Under the pieces are notes generated by a model. The model was not told the DNA's origin, ran no database searches, and saw only the letters and a program-made list of their open reading frames with translations. A program made the position numbers and the translations under genes. Below are positions 13,681-20,978 of a stretch of 25,531 bases of DNA, one piece after another (position 1 is the first letter of the stretch; every line of letters starts with the position of its first letter). The stretch comes from Scatosoma sp045124465 (lineage in GTDB: Bacteria > Bacillota > Clostridia > Christensenellales > Borkfalkiaceae), in assembly GCA_045124465.1 (NCBI GenBank), contig JBGVLV010000002.1, positions 1-25,531 on the forward strand. Reading direction: 5' to 3'.

Positions 13681-14559
13681 GTGCGGCTGAGGCTACACCC
13701 CCTTTTTCTTCTCGTGGGCGCGTGGTATGCGTTCACGGGCGAGCTGTTCCTGTTTTTGATGAGCTGTCTGGTCGCCCTGCAACACGAGTGCGCGCACGCT
13801 TTCGCGGCGGCAAAGCTCGGCTATAAGCTCAACCGTATCGTTCTGATGCCCTTCGGCGCGGTCATCGACGGCGACCTGCGCGGGATCTCTCTCAAAGACG
13901 AGATCTACGTGGCGATATGCGGACCGCTTTGCAACCTCGTCACGGCGGCGTTCTTCGTCGCCGTGTGGTGGTGCTACCCAGCGACCTATCCCTACACCGA
14001 CTCCGCCTGTTATTCCTCGCTCACCGTCGCGCTCGTCAACCTCATACCCGCTTACCCCCTCGACGGCGGGCGTATCCTCAAATGCGCGCTCGTGCGGGCT
14101 TTGAGCGGCGGTAACACGCATATCGACGCGGAGAAACGCGCGGACGGTCTTTGCCGCGCGATCACCCTCGTTTGCGCCGCCGCGCTGTTCGTCGGGTTCG
14201 CGACCGTCTGCGTAAGGGGGGAGAACAATCTCACCTTGCTCTGTTTCGGGATCTTCCTGCTCGTCGGCGCGTTCGGAAACCGCGACAAGACCGCCGTGTA
14301 CGATAAGATGGACTTTTCCTGCCGCGACGCGCTCCGCCGCGGCACGGAACTGCGGCGGATCGCCGTTCTCGCCACCTGCCCCGTCAAAAACGTACTGCGC
14401 TACGTAAGCTCGGGTTCCTATCTCGTACTCGAAGTGTTCGACGAAAAGGAACGTCATCTGTTCGACCTGCCGCAAAACGAGCTGTCCGAACTTTTTTTAC
14501 GCGCGCCGTCGCCGTACACGCCTTTGGGCGAGCTGGTAAACGCGCCGAAAAAAGGCTAA
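13681..14559 (+). CDS. spoIVFB: SpoIVFB-type intramembrane metalloprotease (M50)
   Basis: A site-2-protease family enzyme that in spore formers cleaves pro-sigma K in the mother cell. Numbered from GTG 13681 it is 292 residues. HECAH at 35-39 is the zinc-binding HExxH, and NLIPAYPLDGGR at 120-131 holds the third ligand Asp128 (NPDG-type motif). Several membrane segments surround both motifs. The C-terminal soluble part (about 205-292) has a CBS-like look but is not clear. The GTG is preferred because it yields the usual N-terminus (VRLRLHPLFLL) and starts 10 bases after the SpoIVFA-like stop. An in-frame TTG at 13648 would add 11 residues and overlap the upstream gene; neither start has a strong Shine-Dalgarno, which fits translational coupling. 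Confidence 0.88.
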   Translation: MRLRLHPLFLLVGAWYAFTGELFLFLMSCLVALQHECAHAFAAAKLGYKLNRIVLMPFGAVIDGDLRGISLKDEIYVAICGPLCNLVTAAFFVAVWWCYPATYPYTDSACYSSLTVALVNLIPAYPLDGGRILKCALVRALSGGNTHIDAEKRADGLCRAITLVCAAALFVGFATVCVRGENNLTLLCFGIFLLVGAFGNRDKTAVYDKMDFSCRDALRRGTELRRIAVLATCPVKNVLRYVSSGSYLVLEVFDEKERHLFDLPQNELSELFLRAPSPYTPLGELVNAPKKG

Positions 14560-14607
14560 AAACACGCGAAAACTGTCGAAAAATGCCGATTATAGCGCAA
14601 AAAAGCC

Positions 14608-14636
14608 TTGCAAAATCGTTTTTTTTGTGTTATACT
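14608..14636 (+). promoter_or_regulatory. Promoter of the RNase E/G gene
   Basis: TTGCAA (14608-14613), a 17-base spacer and TATACT (14631-14636). The leader would be about 85 bases. It contains a GCGCG/CGCGT stem (around 14656-14680) followed by TTTT, which could pair or attenuate. Confidence 0.75.
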
Positions 14637-14727
14637 ATGTATGATGTACACCCGCAACAGCGCGAAATTTTCGGAGCGCGTTTTTGCCCGTTGTTATAAG
14701 AAAAATTTGGGATAAACGAAGACTCTG

Positions 14728-16233
14728 ATGAAAAAGGAATGGTTTTTCGACCGTTATTGCGGTCAACAATTTGCCGCCCTGCTGGAAGACGGAAAGCTTG
14801 CGGAATTCTCCTCGGAAACGGAACAACGCGGGGAAACGGTCGGCAATATTTATAAGGGGAGAGTGACCAACGTTCTCGCGGGTATGAACGCGGCGTTCAT
14901 CTCCTGCGGTCTGAATAAAAACTGTTACCTTTCGATGGAAGAAACGTACACGGACTATACCAAGTACGACGGTACGCCCGTAGCGACGGACGCAAAACCG
15001 CTCGACTTGAAAGAGGGCGACGAGATCGTCGTGCAGGTGACCAAACCCTCTCGCGGCAATAAAGGCGCGAAAGTGACCACCCACCTCTCCTTCGTCGGGA
15101 AGTGCCTGATCTATCTTCCCAACACCGACTTTTTGGGTATCTCGCGCAAGATCACGGACGAGACGCAACGCGCCAAGCTCCTCAAAGCGGCGGATAAAAT
15201 GCGTACCCGCAAAGACGAGGGGTTCATCGTCCGCACCAGCGCCCCGCTCGTCACGCAGAAAAAGCTGAAAGCGGAGGCGGACTACCTCAAAAAATTATAC
15301 GCGCAAATGCAAAAAAACGCGGAGGACGCGCACGTCGGCGCGCTCTTGTACGAGGACGAGGAACTGCCTATGCGTATCATGCGCGACAGTTTCGGCGAGG
15401 ACCTCGCCGCGATCCACGTGGGCGACGAGGAACTCTATCAACGCCTGTTGAGCCTTCTTCGGTTGCGCGGGGATATTCCCGAACGCAAACTCGTCAAATA
15501 CACGGGTCCCCGCTCGATGATGAAAGAATACGGGATCACCCCCCTCGTCTACGACGCGGCGCGCCCGACCGTCCCCCTCGACAACGGCGGCTATCTCGTC
15601 ATCGACCATACCGAGGCGATGACCGTCGTGGACGTGAACACGGGCAGTTATATCGGTCGGGACAATCTGGAAGAAACGGTGTTCGCGGTCAATCTCGCGG
15701 CGGCGAAAGAGATCGCAAGGCAGGTCCGGCTCCGTAACGTAGGCGGTATCATCGTCGTCGATTTCATCGATATGGTAAACGAAGAACACCGCCTCGCCGT
15801 GACCGAGGAGTTGCAAAACTGCCTCGCCCGCGACAAGGCGAAGTGCAACGTTCTGCCGATGAGCGAGTTCTGCCTGACCCAGTTCACCCGTAAACGGGTA
15901 GGGAACGAGGCTCGGACCTTTCTCGTCAAGCCCTGTCCGCATTGCGCGGGGATGGGGTACGTGCACGACGATATTTTCGTCATCACCCGTTTGCGCGAGG
16001 CGATACTCGACTGTTTCGCGGACGGCTACACGTCGGCGATCATCGACCTCAACGAAGGCATTATGAAAAAGATCCTTACCGAGGGTATGTTCTCGATCGA
16101 GGCGAAAAACCGTTGGCGGAACAACCGTATCTATTTCGTACCGCATAAAACGTACAAAGAGGAACACTTCACCGTCCGCGGCGACAATTCGGGCGTACTC
16201 AATCTCCCCGACAAAGCGCAGATCCTCTACTAA
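14728..16233 (+). CDS. rng: Ribonuclease E/G family endoribonuclease
   Basis: A 501-residue single-strand-specific endoribonuclease acting in rRNA maturation and mRNA decay. The S1 RNA-binding domain spans about 36-125 (GNIYKGRVTNVLAGMNAAFI). The DNase I-like catalytic core has Asp302 (VVDVNTG) and Asp345 (VVDFIDM), at nearly the same positions as D303 and D346 in E. coli RNase E. CPHC at 403-406 is the zinc-link motif that joins two subunits. It ends soon after the core, so it is RNase G-like and lacks the long scaffold tail of RNase E. The ATG at 14728 has no strong Shine-Dalgarno. In many Firmicutes rplU-ysxB-rpmA follow here; in this window they do not. It has its own promoter and terminator. 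Confidence 0.94.
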   Translation: MKKEWFFDRYCGQQFAALLEDGKLAEFSSETEQRGETVGNIYKGRVTNVLAGMNAAFISCGLNKNCYLSMEETYTDYTKYDGTPVATDAKPLDLKEGDEIVVQVTKPSRGNKGAKVTTHLSFVGKCLIYLPNTDFLGISRKITDETQRAKLLKAADKMRTRKDEGFIVRTSAPLVTQKKLKAEADYLKKLYAQMQKNAEDAHVGALLYEDEELPMRIMRDSFGEDLAAIHVGDEELYQRLLSLLRLRGDIPERKLVKYTGPRSMMKEYGITPLVYDAARPTVPLDNGGYLVIDHTEAMTVVDVNTGSYIGRDNLEETVFAVNLAAAKEIARQVRLRNVGGIIVVDFIDMVNEEHRLAVTEELQNCLARDKAKCNVLPMSEFCLTQFTRKRVGNEARTFLVKPCPHCAGMGYVHDDIFVITRLREAILDCFADGYTSAIIDLNEGIMKKILTEGMFSIEAKNRWRNNRIYFVPHKTYKEEHFTVRGDNSGVLNLPDKAQILY

Positions 16234-16244
16234 GCAACGCATTA

Positions 16245-16275
16245 AAAAACGCCCCGCAGGGCGTTTTTCTTTTTT
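16245..16275 (+). terminator. Intrinsic terminator after rng
   Basis: A 10-bp stem (16245-16254 with 16259-16268) with a CGCA loop, followed by CTTTTTT. The A's in the left arm also give T's on the reverse strand, so it may serve the convergent MATE-remnant transcript too. Confidence 0.88.
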
Positions 16276-16283
16276 GCTCTTTA

Positions 16284-16583
16284 TCACTCCATAGCCGCTA
16301 TTTTCTTGACCGCCCGTCTTAAAAACAGGTAGGAGAAAACGCAGGTGAGGATCTCCGCTATGGGGAACGTCCACCACACGAGCGCAAGCACGTTTTCGGA
16401 CAGCGTGAACAAAAACGCGACGGGGAAGGTAAACAGGATCAACCGCAAAAACGCCAACACGAGCGGTTTTACGGCGTATCCGAGCGCTTGCAGGACCATA
16501 GATACGATCATCGGCAGTCCCATTTTCCAAAACAGCCTTTTCATCGGCTCGACCGCCATTTTGTTCTGCGTTGCTTGTTCCAT
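16284..16583 (-). pseudogene. MATE efflux transporter remnant with a large internal deletion
   Basis: A 99-residue open frame in which the N-terminal part of a MATE-family pump (residues 1-34, MKRLFWKMGLPMIVSMVLQAL) runs straight into the C-terminal part (about 32-99, with VLALVWWTFPIAEILTCVFS and the basic end RRAVKKI). MATE pumps are normally ~450 residues, so roughly 350 codons are missing. The joint is at LQAL (16482-16493), a sequence expected in both parental regions, which suggests deletion between short identical stretches. The frame is intact, and a ribosome binding site (GGAAGG about 9-10 bases before ATG 16583) remains, so a two- or three-helix peptide might still be made. Transport activity is very unlikely. 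Confidence 0.7.
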
Positions 16584-16609
16584 ATTTTTTTACCTTCCTT
16601 TTATTCGTA

Positions 16610-16642
16610 AAAAAACGCGTAAATCCAAAACTGGATTTACGC
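16610..16642 (-). terminator. Intrinsic terminator after lon-ysxC, in front of the MATE remnant
   Basis: An 11-bp stem (16617-16627 with 16632-16642). On the minus strand it is followed by seven T's (16610-16616 as A's on the plus strand); on the plus strand it is followed by ATTTTTT, so it works in both directions. It separates ysxC (stop at 16722) from the MATE remnant. Confidence 0.85.
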
Positions 16643-16673
16643 ATTTTTTCTTATGCCACTCGTTAGCTTGTGT

Positions 16674-16702
16674 ATTATAACACGTTTTTCCGAAAAAATC
16701 AA
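16674..16702 (-). promoter_or_regulatory. Promoter-like sequence between ysxC and the terminator
   Basis: On the minus strand, TTGATT (16697-16702), a 17-base spacer and TATAAT (16674-16679). A transcript would meet the terminator at 16610-16642 after about 30-55 bases, so it would either make a very short RNA or feed the MATE remnant through an attenuator. Confidence 0.6.
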
Positions 16703-16721
16703 ACGATTTTCACGGAAAAAT

Positions 16722-17384
16722 TTATTCTTCTTCGATACTTTCTTCCTCGGCGTTCGGCGCGTTCGCCGTATCTATGACCGTCCGTATCTTTTCCAAGACC
16801 TCCGCTTTTCCAAGCCCCGTCTGCGCGCTCGTCGCGAGCAGGTTGCCCTCGCCGAGATACAGATCGGCGGCGATGGCGCGGATATGCTCTTTGAGTTTCA
16901 TTCTCGACAGCTTGTCCGCTTTCGTCAAAACGATGGAAAAGGGCAGGATATGATAGTTCAAAAACTCGATCATCTGCACGTCGTCGGCGGTGGGGTCGTG
17001 ACGGGAATCCACGAGCATAAACACGTGCGAAACGTGCTGTTTATTCTTGAAAAACGCATCCAGCGTTTTCGCCCATTTCTCCTTCTCGCCTTTGGACACC
17101 CGCGCAAACCCGTACCCCGGCAGATCGGCGAGAATGAACTCTCCGAAATCGAAATAATTCACCAACCTCGTCCGTCCCGGTTCGCTGCTCGTTTTCGCGA
17201 GCTTTTTCCGATTTGCGAGCATATTGATGAACGAGCTTTTGCCCACGTTCGACTTCCCGCAAACGGCGATCATCGGCTTATTCGGCGTGATGAACTGTTC
17301 CGCCCGCGCCGCCGAAGTGATAAACGTAGCGTTCTTGACCGTCAGCGGGCTTGTCCTGTTGTTTTTATCCTTCGTCTCGTACAT
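16722..17384 (-). CDS. ysxC: Ribosome biogenesis GTPase YsxC/EngB
   Basis: A 220-residue TRAFAC-class GTPase needed for large-subunit assembly. G1 is GKSNVGKS at 43-50, G3 DLPG at 87-90 and G4 TKAD at 154-157, with a TSA-type G5 further on; the EPGRTRLVNYF stretch at 68-78 is the family switch I. The C-terminus carries a short acidic extension (EEESIEEE). The start is set at ATG 17384, which has GAGGTGA a few bases upstream and lies two bases after the lon stop (TGA-CC-ATG). A TTG at 17402 would lie inside lon and is not needed. The lon-ysxC order is conserved with Bacillus. Confidence 0.95.
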   Translation of the reverse strand: MYETKDKNNRTSPLTVKNATFITSAARAEQFITPNKPMIAVCGKSNVGKSSFINMLANRKKLAKTSSEPGRTRLVNYFDFGEFILADLPGYGFARVSKGEKEKWAKTLDAFFKNKQHVSHVFMLVDSRHDPTADDVQMIEFLNYHILPFSIVLTKADKLSRMKLKEHIRAIAADLYLGEGNLLATSAQTGLGKAEVLEKIRTVIDTANAPNAEEESIEEE

Positions 17385-17386
17385 GG

Positions 17387-19810
17387 TCACCTCGTTTCGC
17401 AACGCACGCCTTCCCGCTCCGCAGGCTCGGAAGGGAGTACGGGCATAGGTTGCGCCTGTTTTTTACGCGGCCGAGCGGGTTTACCGCCGCCTTTTACGAT
17501 CGCGAGATCGAACACTTCCTTGACGTCCTCGACGGGTACGAATTTTACGTCCTTTTTCAAGACCTCGGGAAGTTCCGCCAGATCCTTTTCGTTCCCTTTG
17601 GGGATAAGTACCGTCCCGATACCCACCCGTCTTGCGGCGAGCGCTTTCTCTTTCAGACCGCCGATCGGGAGCACTTTGCCCCGCAACGTGATCTCGCCCG
17701 TCATAGCGACGTCCCCGCGCACGGCTTTGCCCGTCAACGCGGACAGCGCCGCCGTCGCGATCGTGATCCCCGCGCTCGGTCCGTCCTTGGGCGTCGCGCC
17801 TTCGGGTACGTGGATATGCAGATCGGTCTTGGCAAACCGCTCCACGTCGATCCCGTATTCCTCCGCGTGCGCGCGGATAAAGGACAGCGCGGCGAGCGCC
17901 GATTCCTTCATCACGTCCCCGAGCTTGCCCGTCAGCTTGACCTCGCCCTTGCCCGCAAGCGCGCTCGCCTCCACGTTCAGCGTGACCCCGCCGACCGCCG
18001 TCCACGCAAGCCCGACCGCCGCGCCGACCTGCGGCGCGAGCGCCGCCGTATCGATGGTAAATACGGGCTCGCCGAGGTATTCTTTGACCTTGTCCGCCGT
18101 CACTTCCACGCGGGGCAGGGTCTTGTCCGCGGCGTATCGTACCGCGATCTTACGGCATACCGAACTCACCGTACGTTCGAGCGTACGCACGCCCGCCTCG
18201 CGGGTGTAGCCCTCGATAAGCACGCGCAGCCCCTCGTCCGTGAACGCGGCGTTCCCGTCCGTCAGACCGTTCGCCGTCAGTTGTTTGGGTACGAGATACC
18301 GCCGCGCGATCTCCGTCTTTTCTTCGAGAGTATAGCCCGAAAGCTCGATGATCTCCATACGGTCGCGCAAGGGCGCGGGGATCGTTTCCAAACTGTTCGC
18401 CGTCGTGATAAAGAGGACTTTGCTCAGATCGTAGGGCGATTCGATGAACCGATCGCGGAACGTGGAATTCTGTTCGGGATCGAGCGCCTCCAACAGCGCC
18501 GCCGCGGGGTCGCCGTGCATATCCGAAGTGATCTTGTCGATCTCGTCGAGCAGGAACACGGGGTTGATCGAACCCGCGTTCTTCATACCGTACATGATCC
18601 GACCGGGCATCGCGCCGATATACGTGCGCCTGTGTCCGCGTATCTCCGCCTCGTCCTTGACCCCGCCGAGGCTCATTCTCACGAACTTCCGATCGAGCGC
18701 CCGCGCGATCGAACGCGCGATACTCGTCTTGCCCACGCCGGGAGGACCGACGAAACAGAGAATGGGCGCTTTCATGTTCCCCGTCAGTTTGAGGACCGCG
18801 AGGTATTCCACGATACGGTCTTTGATCTTTTCCAAGCCGAAATGGTCCTCGTCGAGTACCGCCTTGCACTCGTTCAGCGATTCCCGATCCTGCGTTTCTT
18901 CCGTCCACGGCAGCGCGATCACCTGATCGAGATAGTTGGTCACGACCGTGTATTCGGGCGAAGAGGTCTGCATTTTTTCGAGTCGGTCTATTTCTTTCAG
19001 ACACTTGTTTTCCAGCTCGCGGGGCAGGTTTTTGGCGAGGATCTTCGCGCGGTAGTCGTCCTCTTCCTTTCCGTCGTCGCCAAGCTCGGTGTGGATAGCT
19101 TTCAGCTGTTCGCGGAGGAAGTATTCCTTTTGCGACTTGTCAATGTTCTGCCGAACGGCGGCGTTGATCTTCTTTTCGATCTTGGAAATCTCCAACTCGT
19201 CGTTCAAACACCGTTCGAACAGTTTCAACCGCTCGACGATATCCGTTTCTTCGAGGCTCTGTTGCTTGATCTCCAACTTCACCCGCATAACGGACATCGC
19301 GACGTCGATATACTCGTCGGCGTCGCGGCATTGTTCCAACTTCAAAAACGCCTCTTTCCCGATCTTTCCGTCCGTCGCCATCACGTCTTTCACGAGCGCT
19401 TTCGCCGTTCTGAAATACGCCTCTTCGAGCGTTTCGTCGCCGCTCCGCCTTGTCGTAAGCTCGTCGCAAACGGCGTAAAAATACCCGTCCTCGCTCCCGA
19501 ACTCGCGCGCGCGGGCGCGGTAAAGCCCCTCGCATACCACCCGTACGATCCCGCCGGGCAGCTGCGCCACCTGTTTTATGCGTGCAACGCACCCGACCGA
19601 GTAAAGATCCCCGGTCGTGATCTCGTCCTTTTCGGTCACTCGTTGCGAGCAGATAAGCACCAGTTTTTCCCCGTCGGCAGAGGCGCGCTCAACGGCTTTC
19701 AAGGTCATTTCCCTACCCACTTCGAAAGAAATGCTCGCGTGGGGGAACGCGACCTTACCGCGCAACGCGATAACGGGGAGTATATTCGTTCTTGTCATTG
19801 TTTTATCCAT
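17387..19810 (-). CDS. lon: ATP-dependent Lon protease
   Basis: Degrades misfolded and regulatory proteins in the cytosol. Numbered from ATG 19810 it has 807 residues. The N-terminal LON domain (about 10-200, starting LPVIALRGKVAFP) is followed by a coiled-coil region, then the AAA+ module with Walker A GPPGVGKT (355-362) and Walker B VFLLDEID (418-425), then the protease domain with catalytic Ser679 (KDGPSAG) and Lys720 (GGLKEKA). The C-terminus has a short Pro/basic tail beyond the usual end. Starts at 19810 (ATG), 19798 (ATG) and 19828 (TTG) are all possible; none has a strong Shine-Dalgarno. No CIRCE or obvious CtsR operator is seen upstream, where a hairpin terminator and a palindrome array lie instead. 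Confidence 0.96.
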   Translation of the reverse strand: MDKTMTRTNILPVIALRGKVAFPHASISFEVGREMTLKAVERASADGEKLVLICSQRVTEKDEITTGDLYSVGCVARIKQVAQLPGGIVRVVCEGLYRARAREFGSEDGYFYAVCDELTTRRSGDETLEEAYFRTAKALVKDVMATDGKIGKEAFLKLEQCRDADEYIDVAMSVMRVKLEIKQQSLEETDIVERLKLFERCLNDELEISKIEKKINAAVRQNIDKSQKEYFLREQLKAIHTELGDDGKEEDDYRAKILAKNLPRELENKCLKEIDRLEKMQTSSPEYTVVTNYLDQVIALPWTEETQDRESLNECKAVLDEDHFGLEKIKDRIVEYLAVLKLTGNMKAPILCFVGPPGVGKTSIARSIARALDRKFVRMSLGGVKDEAEIRGHRRTYIGAMPGRIMYGMKNAGSINPVFLLDEIDKITSDMHGDPAAALLEALDPEQNSTFRDRFIESPYDLSKVLFITTANSLETIPAPLRDRMEIIELSGYTLEEKTEIARRYLVPKQLTANGLTDGNAAFTDEGLRVLIEGYTREAGVRTLERTVSSVCRKIAVRYAADKTLPRVEVTADKVKEYLGEPVFTIDTAALAPQVGAAVGLAWTAVGGVTLNVEASALAGKGEVKLTGKLGDVMKESALAALSFIRAHAEEYGIDVERFAKTDLHIHVPEGATPKDGPSAGITIATAALSALTGKAVRGDVAMTGEITLRGKVLPIGGLKEKALAARRVGIGTVLIPKGNEKDLAELPEVLKKDVKFVPVEDVKEVFDLAIVKGGGKPARPRKKQAQPMPVLPSEPAEREGVRCETR

Positions 19811-19825
19811 ATATTTATTATTACC

Positions 19826-19854
19826 CAAAAACCCGCGTTTTCAAACCGCGCGGG
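19826..19854 (-). terminator. Terminator-like hairpin immediately before lon
   Basis: A stem CCCGCG/CGCGGG (19849-19854 with 19832-19837) followed on the minus strand by TTTTTGGG. It ends only about 16 bases before the lon ATG at 19810, so lon needs a promoter inside or just after it. TTGAAA (19839-19844) and TAATAA (19815-19820) are the only candidates seen, which would give little or no leader. Confidence 0.55.
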
Positions 19855-19878
19855 GAAGATTCTTCACTTCGGCTCCTG

Positions 19879-20122
19879 CCTCCCGCTCCGAGGGAGGTGG
19901 CGGCGTTAGCCGTCGGAAGGAGTGGCAAGTCGAGAGGTCGAGGAACTTAGTTCCTCGCGGGGTGCAGGGGCAGCGCCCCGCAAATAAGCCCCAAACAAAG
20001 CAACCGCAGGTTGCGCCACACGCCGTAGGCGTACTCACGGCGCAAGCCGTGCTTTTCAAGCCCCAAACAAAGCAACCGCAGGTTGCGCCACACGCCGTAG
20101 GCGTACCCGCAACGCAGTTGCG
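19879..20122. repeat. Array of about ten short perfect palindromes
   Basis: Within 244 bases lie hairpins at 19879-19897, 19901-19912, 19939-19957, 19967-19979, 20000-20014, 20020-20032, 20036-20051, 20072-20086, 20092-20104 and 20108-20122. Stems are 4-8 bp with no mismatch, and most loops are 3-4 bases (TTA, AGC, GCA, GTA, GCAA, GTTA). A 49-bp segment is duplicated exactly (19986-20034 and 20058-20106, period 72). The array fills the gap between the cpsD terminator and the hairpin before lon. It shares 47 identical bases with 25349-25395. No transposase or long ORF with a ribosome binding site is present. It resembles dispersed palindromic elements (REP/BIME-like), but I cannot name the family. 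Confidence 0.88.
19927..19973. repeat. 47-bp dispersed repeat, copy A
   Basis: Identical over all 47 bases to 25349-25395. Its centre is the hairpin CGAGGAAC-TTA-GTTCCTCG (19939-19957). After the shared part the two copies diverge at once (GCGCCCC here, AGCCTCT there). Confidence 0.95.
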
Positions 20123-20141
20123 TTTGGAGATTCCTCCCTAC

Positions 20142-20173
20142 AAAAAAAGGCGGAACGTTTCCGTTTCGCCTTT
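20142..20173 (-). terminator. Intrinsic terminator of the wzz-cpsD operon
   Basis: On the minus strand, the stem AAAGGCG/CGCCTTT (20146-20152 with 20167-20173) encloses AACG/CGTT and a GAAA tetraloop, with one internal mismatch, and continues into a run of T (20142-20148 as A's). It lies 10 bases past the cpsD stop. Confidence 0.88.
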
Positions 20174-20183
20174 GCGTTTTCCG

Positions 20184-20978
20184 TTATTGCTCCGACGGGG
20201 CGTTTCCCGCGGTCGGACTTTCGTCGACAGACGAGTAATAGTATTCGTACTTTTCGTATTTCCCGTAACCGCTCTTGCCGCTTATCGACCGTTCGTTGTA
20301 ACCGTTCACGACCACGCCCAACACGTTCGCCTTGGCAAAGGACAGGGTATTCAGCGTTTTCGCAATATCGCTCACGTACGACGTTTCGTGACGGCAAACC
20401 AGCACCGTACCGTCCACCTGCGGCACGAGCGCCAACGCGTCGGACAGCATCAGAACGGGCGGGGTGTCGATGATCACGTAATCGTATTCCTTTTTCAGGT
20501 TCTCCAACAGGTTCTTCATCTCCTCGCTCTCCAACAGCTCGTAGGGGCGGGGGGAGTGCGTACCGCAAGAAATATACGACAGGTTCTCGTTCACGTTCGT
20601 CTTGCGAACGACGTCTTTCAACGCCGCCTGACCCGAAAGCCCGTCCGTAAGTCCGGGAACGGACTTCGCTTTAAAGAACCGCGCCACGCGGCCTTTTCTC
20701 ACGTCCGCGTCTACGATGACGACCTTCGAACCCGCCTCCGCGTACGTCAACGCGAGATTGACCGCCACCGTCGTTTTTCCGTCCGACGGACAAGCGGAAG
20801 TCAGCATAATGACTACCCCTTCGCCGTTTATCTTCTTGGGTATGGAAACGGAAAGGGAGGCTTTCAAATTACGGAACGCCTCGGAAACGTTAAAGGATAC
20901 GCCTTCCGTCACAAGATGCTGCGTTCTCACGCTTTGGTGCTTTTTCGTTCCGTTTTTCATATTCTTGAATAAACTCAT
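20184..20978 (-). CDS. Bacterial tyrosine kinase, CpsD/CapB/YwqD type
   Basis: A 264-residue BY-kinase that phosphorylates its own tyrosine tail and works with a Wzz-type membrane partner to control capsule or exopolysaccharide export. The Walker A region is SACPSDGKTT (61-70), Walker A' VVIVDADVRKG (86-96) and Walker B VIIDTPP (168-174). The tail has a tyrosine cluster (YGKYEKYEYYY, 238-248). The start is ATG 20978, preceded by GGAGGTGA, and its ATGA overlaps the stop of the Wzz-like gene; an upstream in-frame extension to 21143 lies wholly within that gene and is rejected. No glycosyltransferase genes are nearby, so the pair may serve polysaccharide genes elsewhere. Confidence 0.93.
   Translation of the reverse strand: MSLFKNMKNGTKKHQSVRTQHLVTEGVSFNVSEAFRNLKASLSVSIPKKINGEGVVIMLTSACPSDGKTTVAVNLALTYAEAGSKVVIVDADVRKGRVARFFKAKSVPGLTDGLSGQAALKDVVRKTNVNENLSYISCGTHSPRPYELLESEEMKNLLENLKKEYDYVIIDTPPVLMLSDALALVPQVDGTVLVCRHETSYVSDIAKTLNTLSFAKANVLGVVVNGYNERSISGKSGYGKYEKYEYYYSSVDESPTAGNAPSEQ

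Noticed and set aside
17351..19909. Very long open frame on the plus strand opposite lon (852 codons)
   Set aside because: It lies antisense to an intact, motif-complete lon and has low-complexity Arg/His/Phe composition typical of the reverse strand of GC-biased codons.
19841..20059. 72-codon Pro/Ser/Cys-rich open frame across the palindrome array (minus strand)
   Set aside because: It is made entirely of repeat DNA, has no ribosome binding site, and such frames commonly arise from dispersed repeats.
19811..20141. CIRCE or CtsR heat-shock operator before lon
   Set aside because: No TTAGCACTC-type inverted repeat or CtsR heptad repeat was found; the palindromes there have other sequences.
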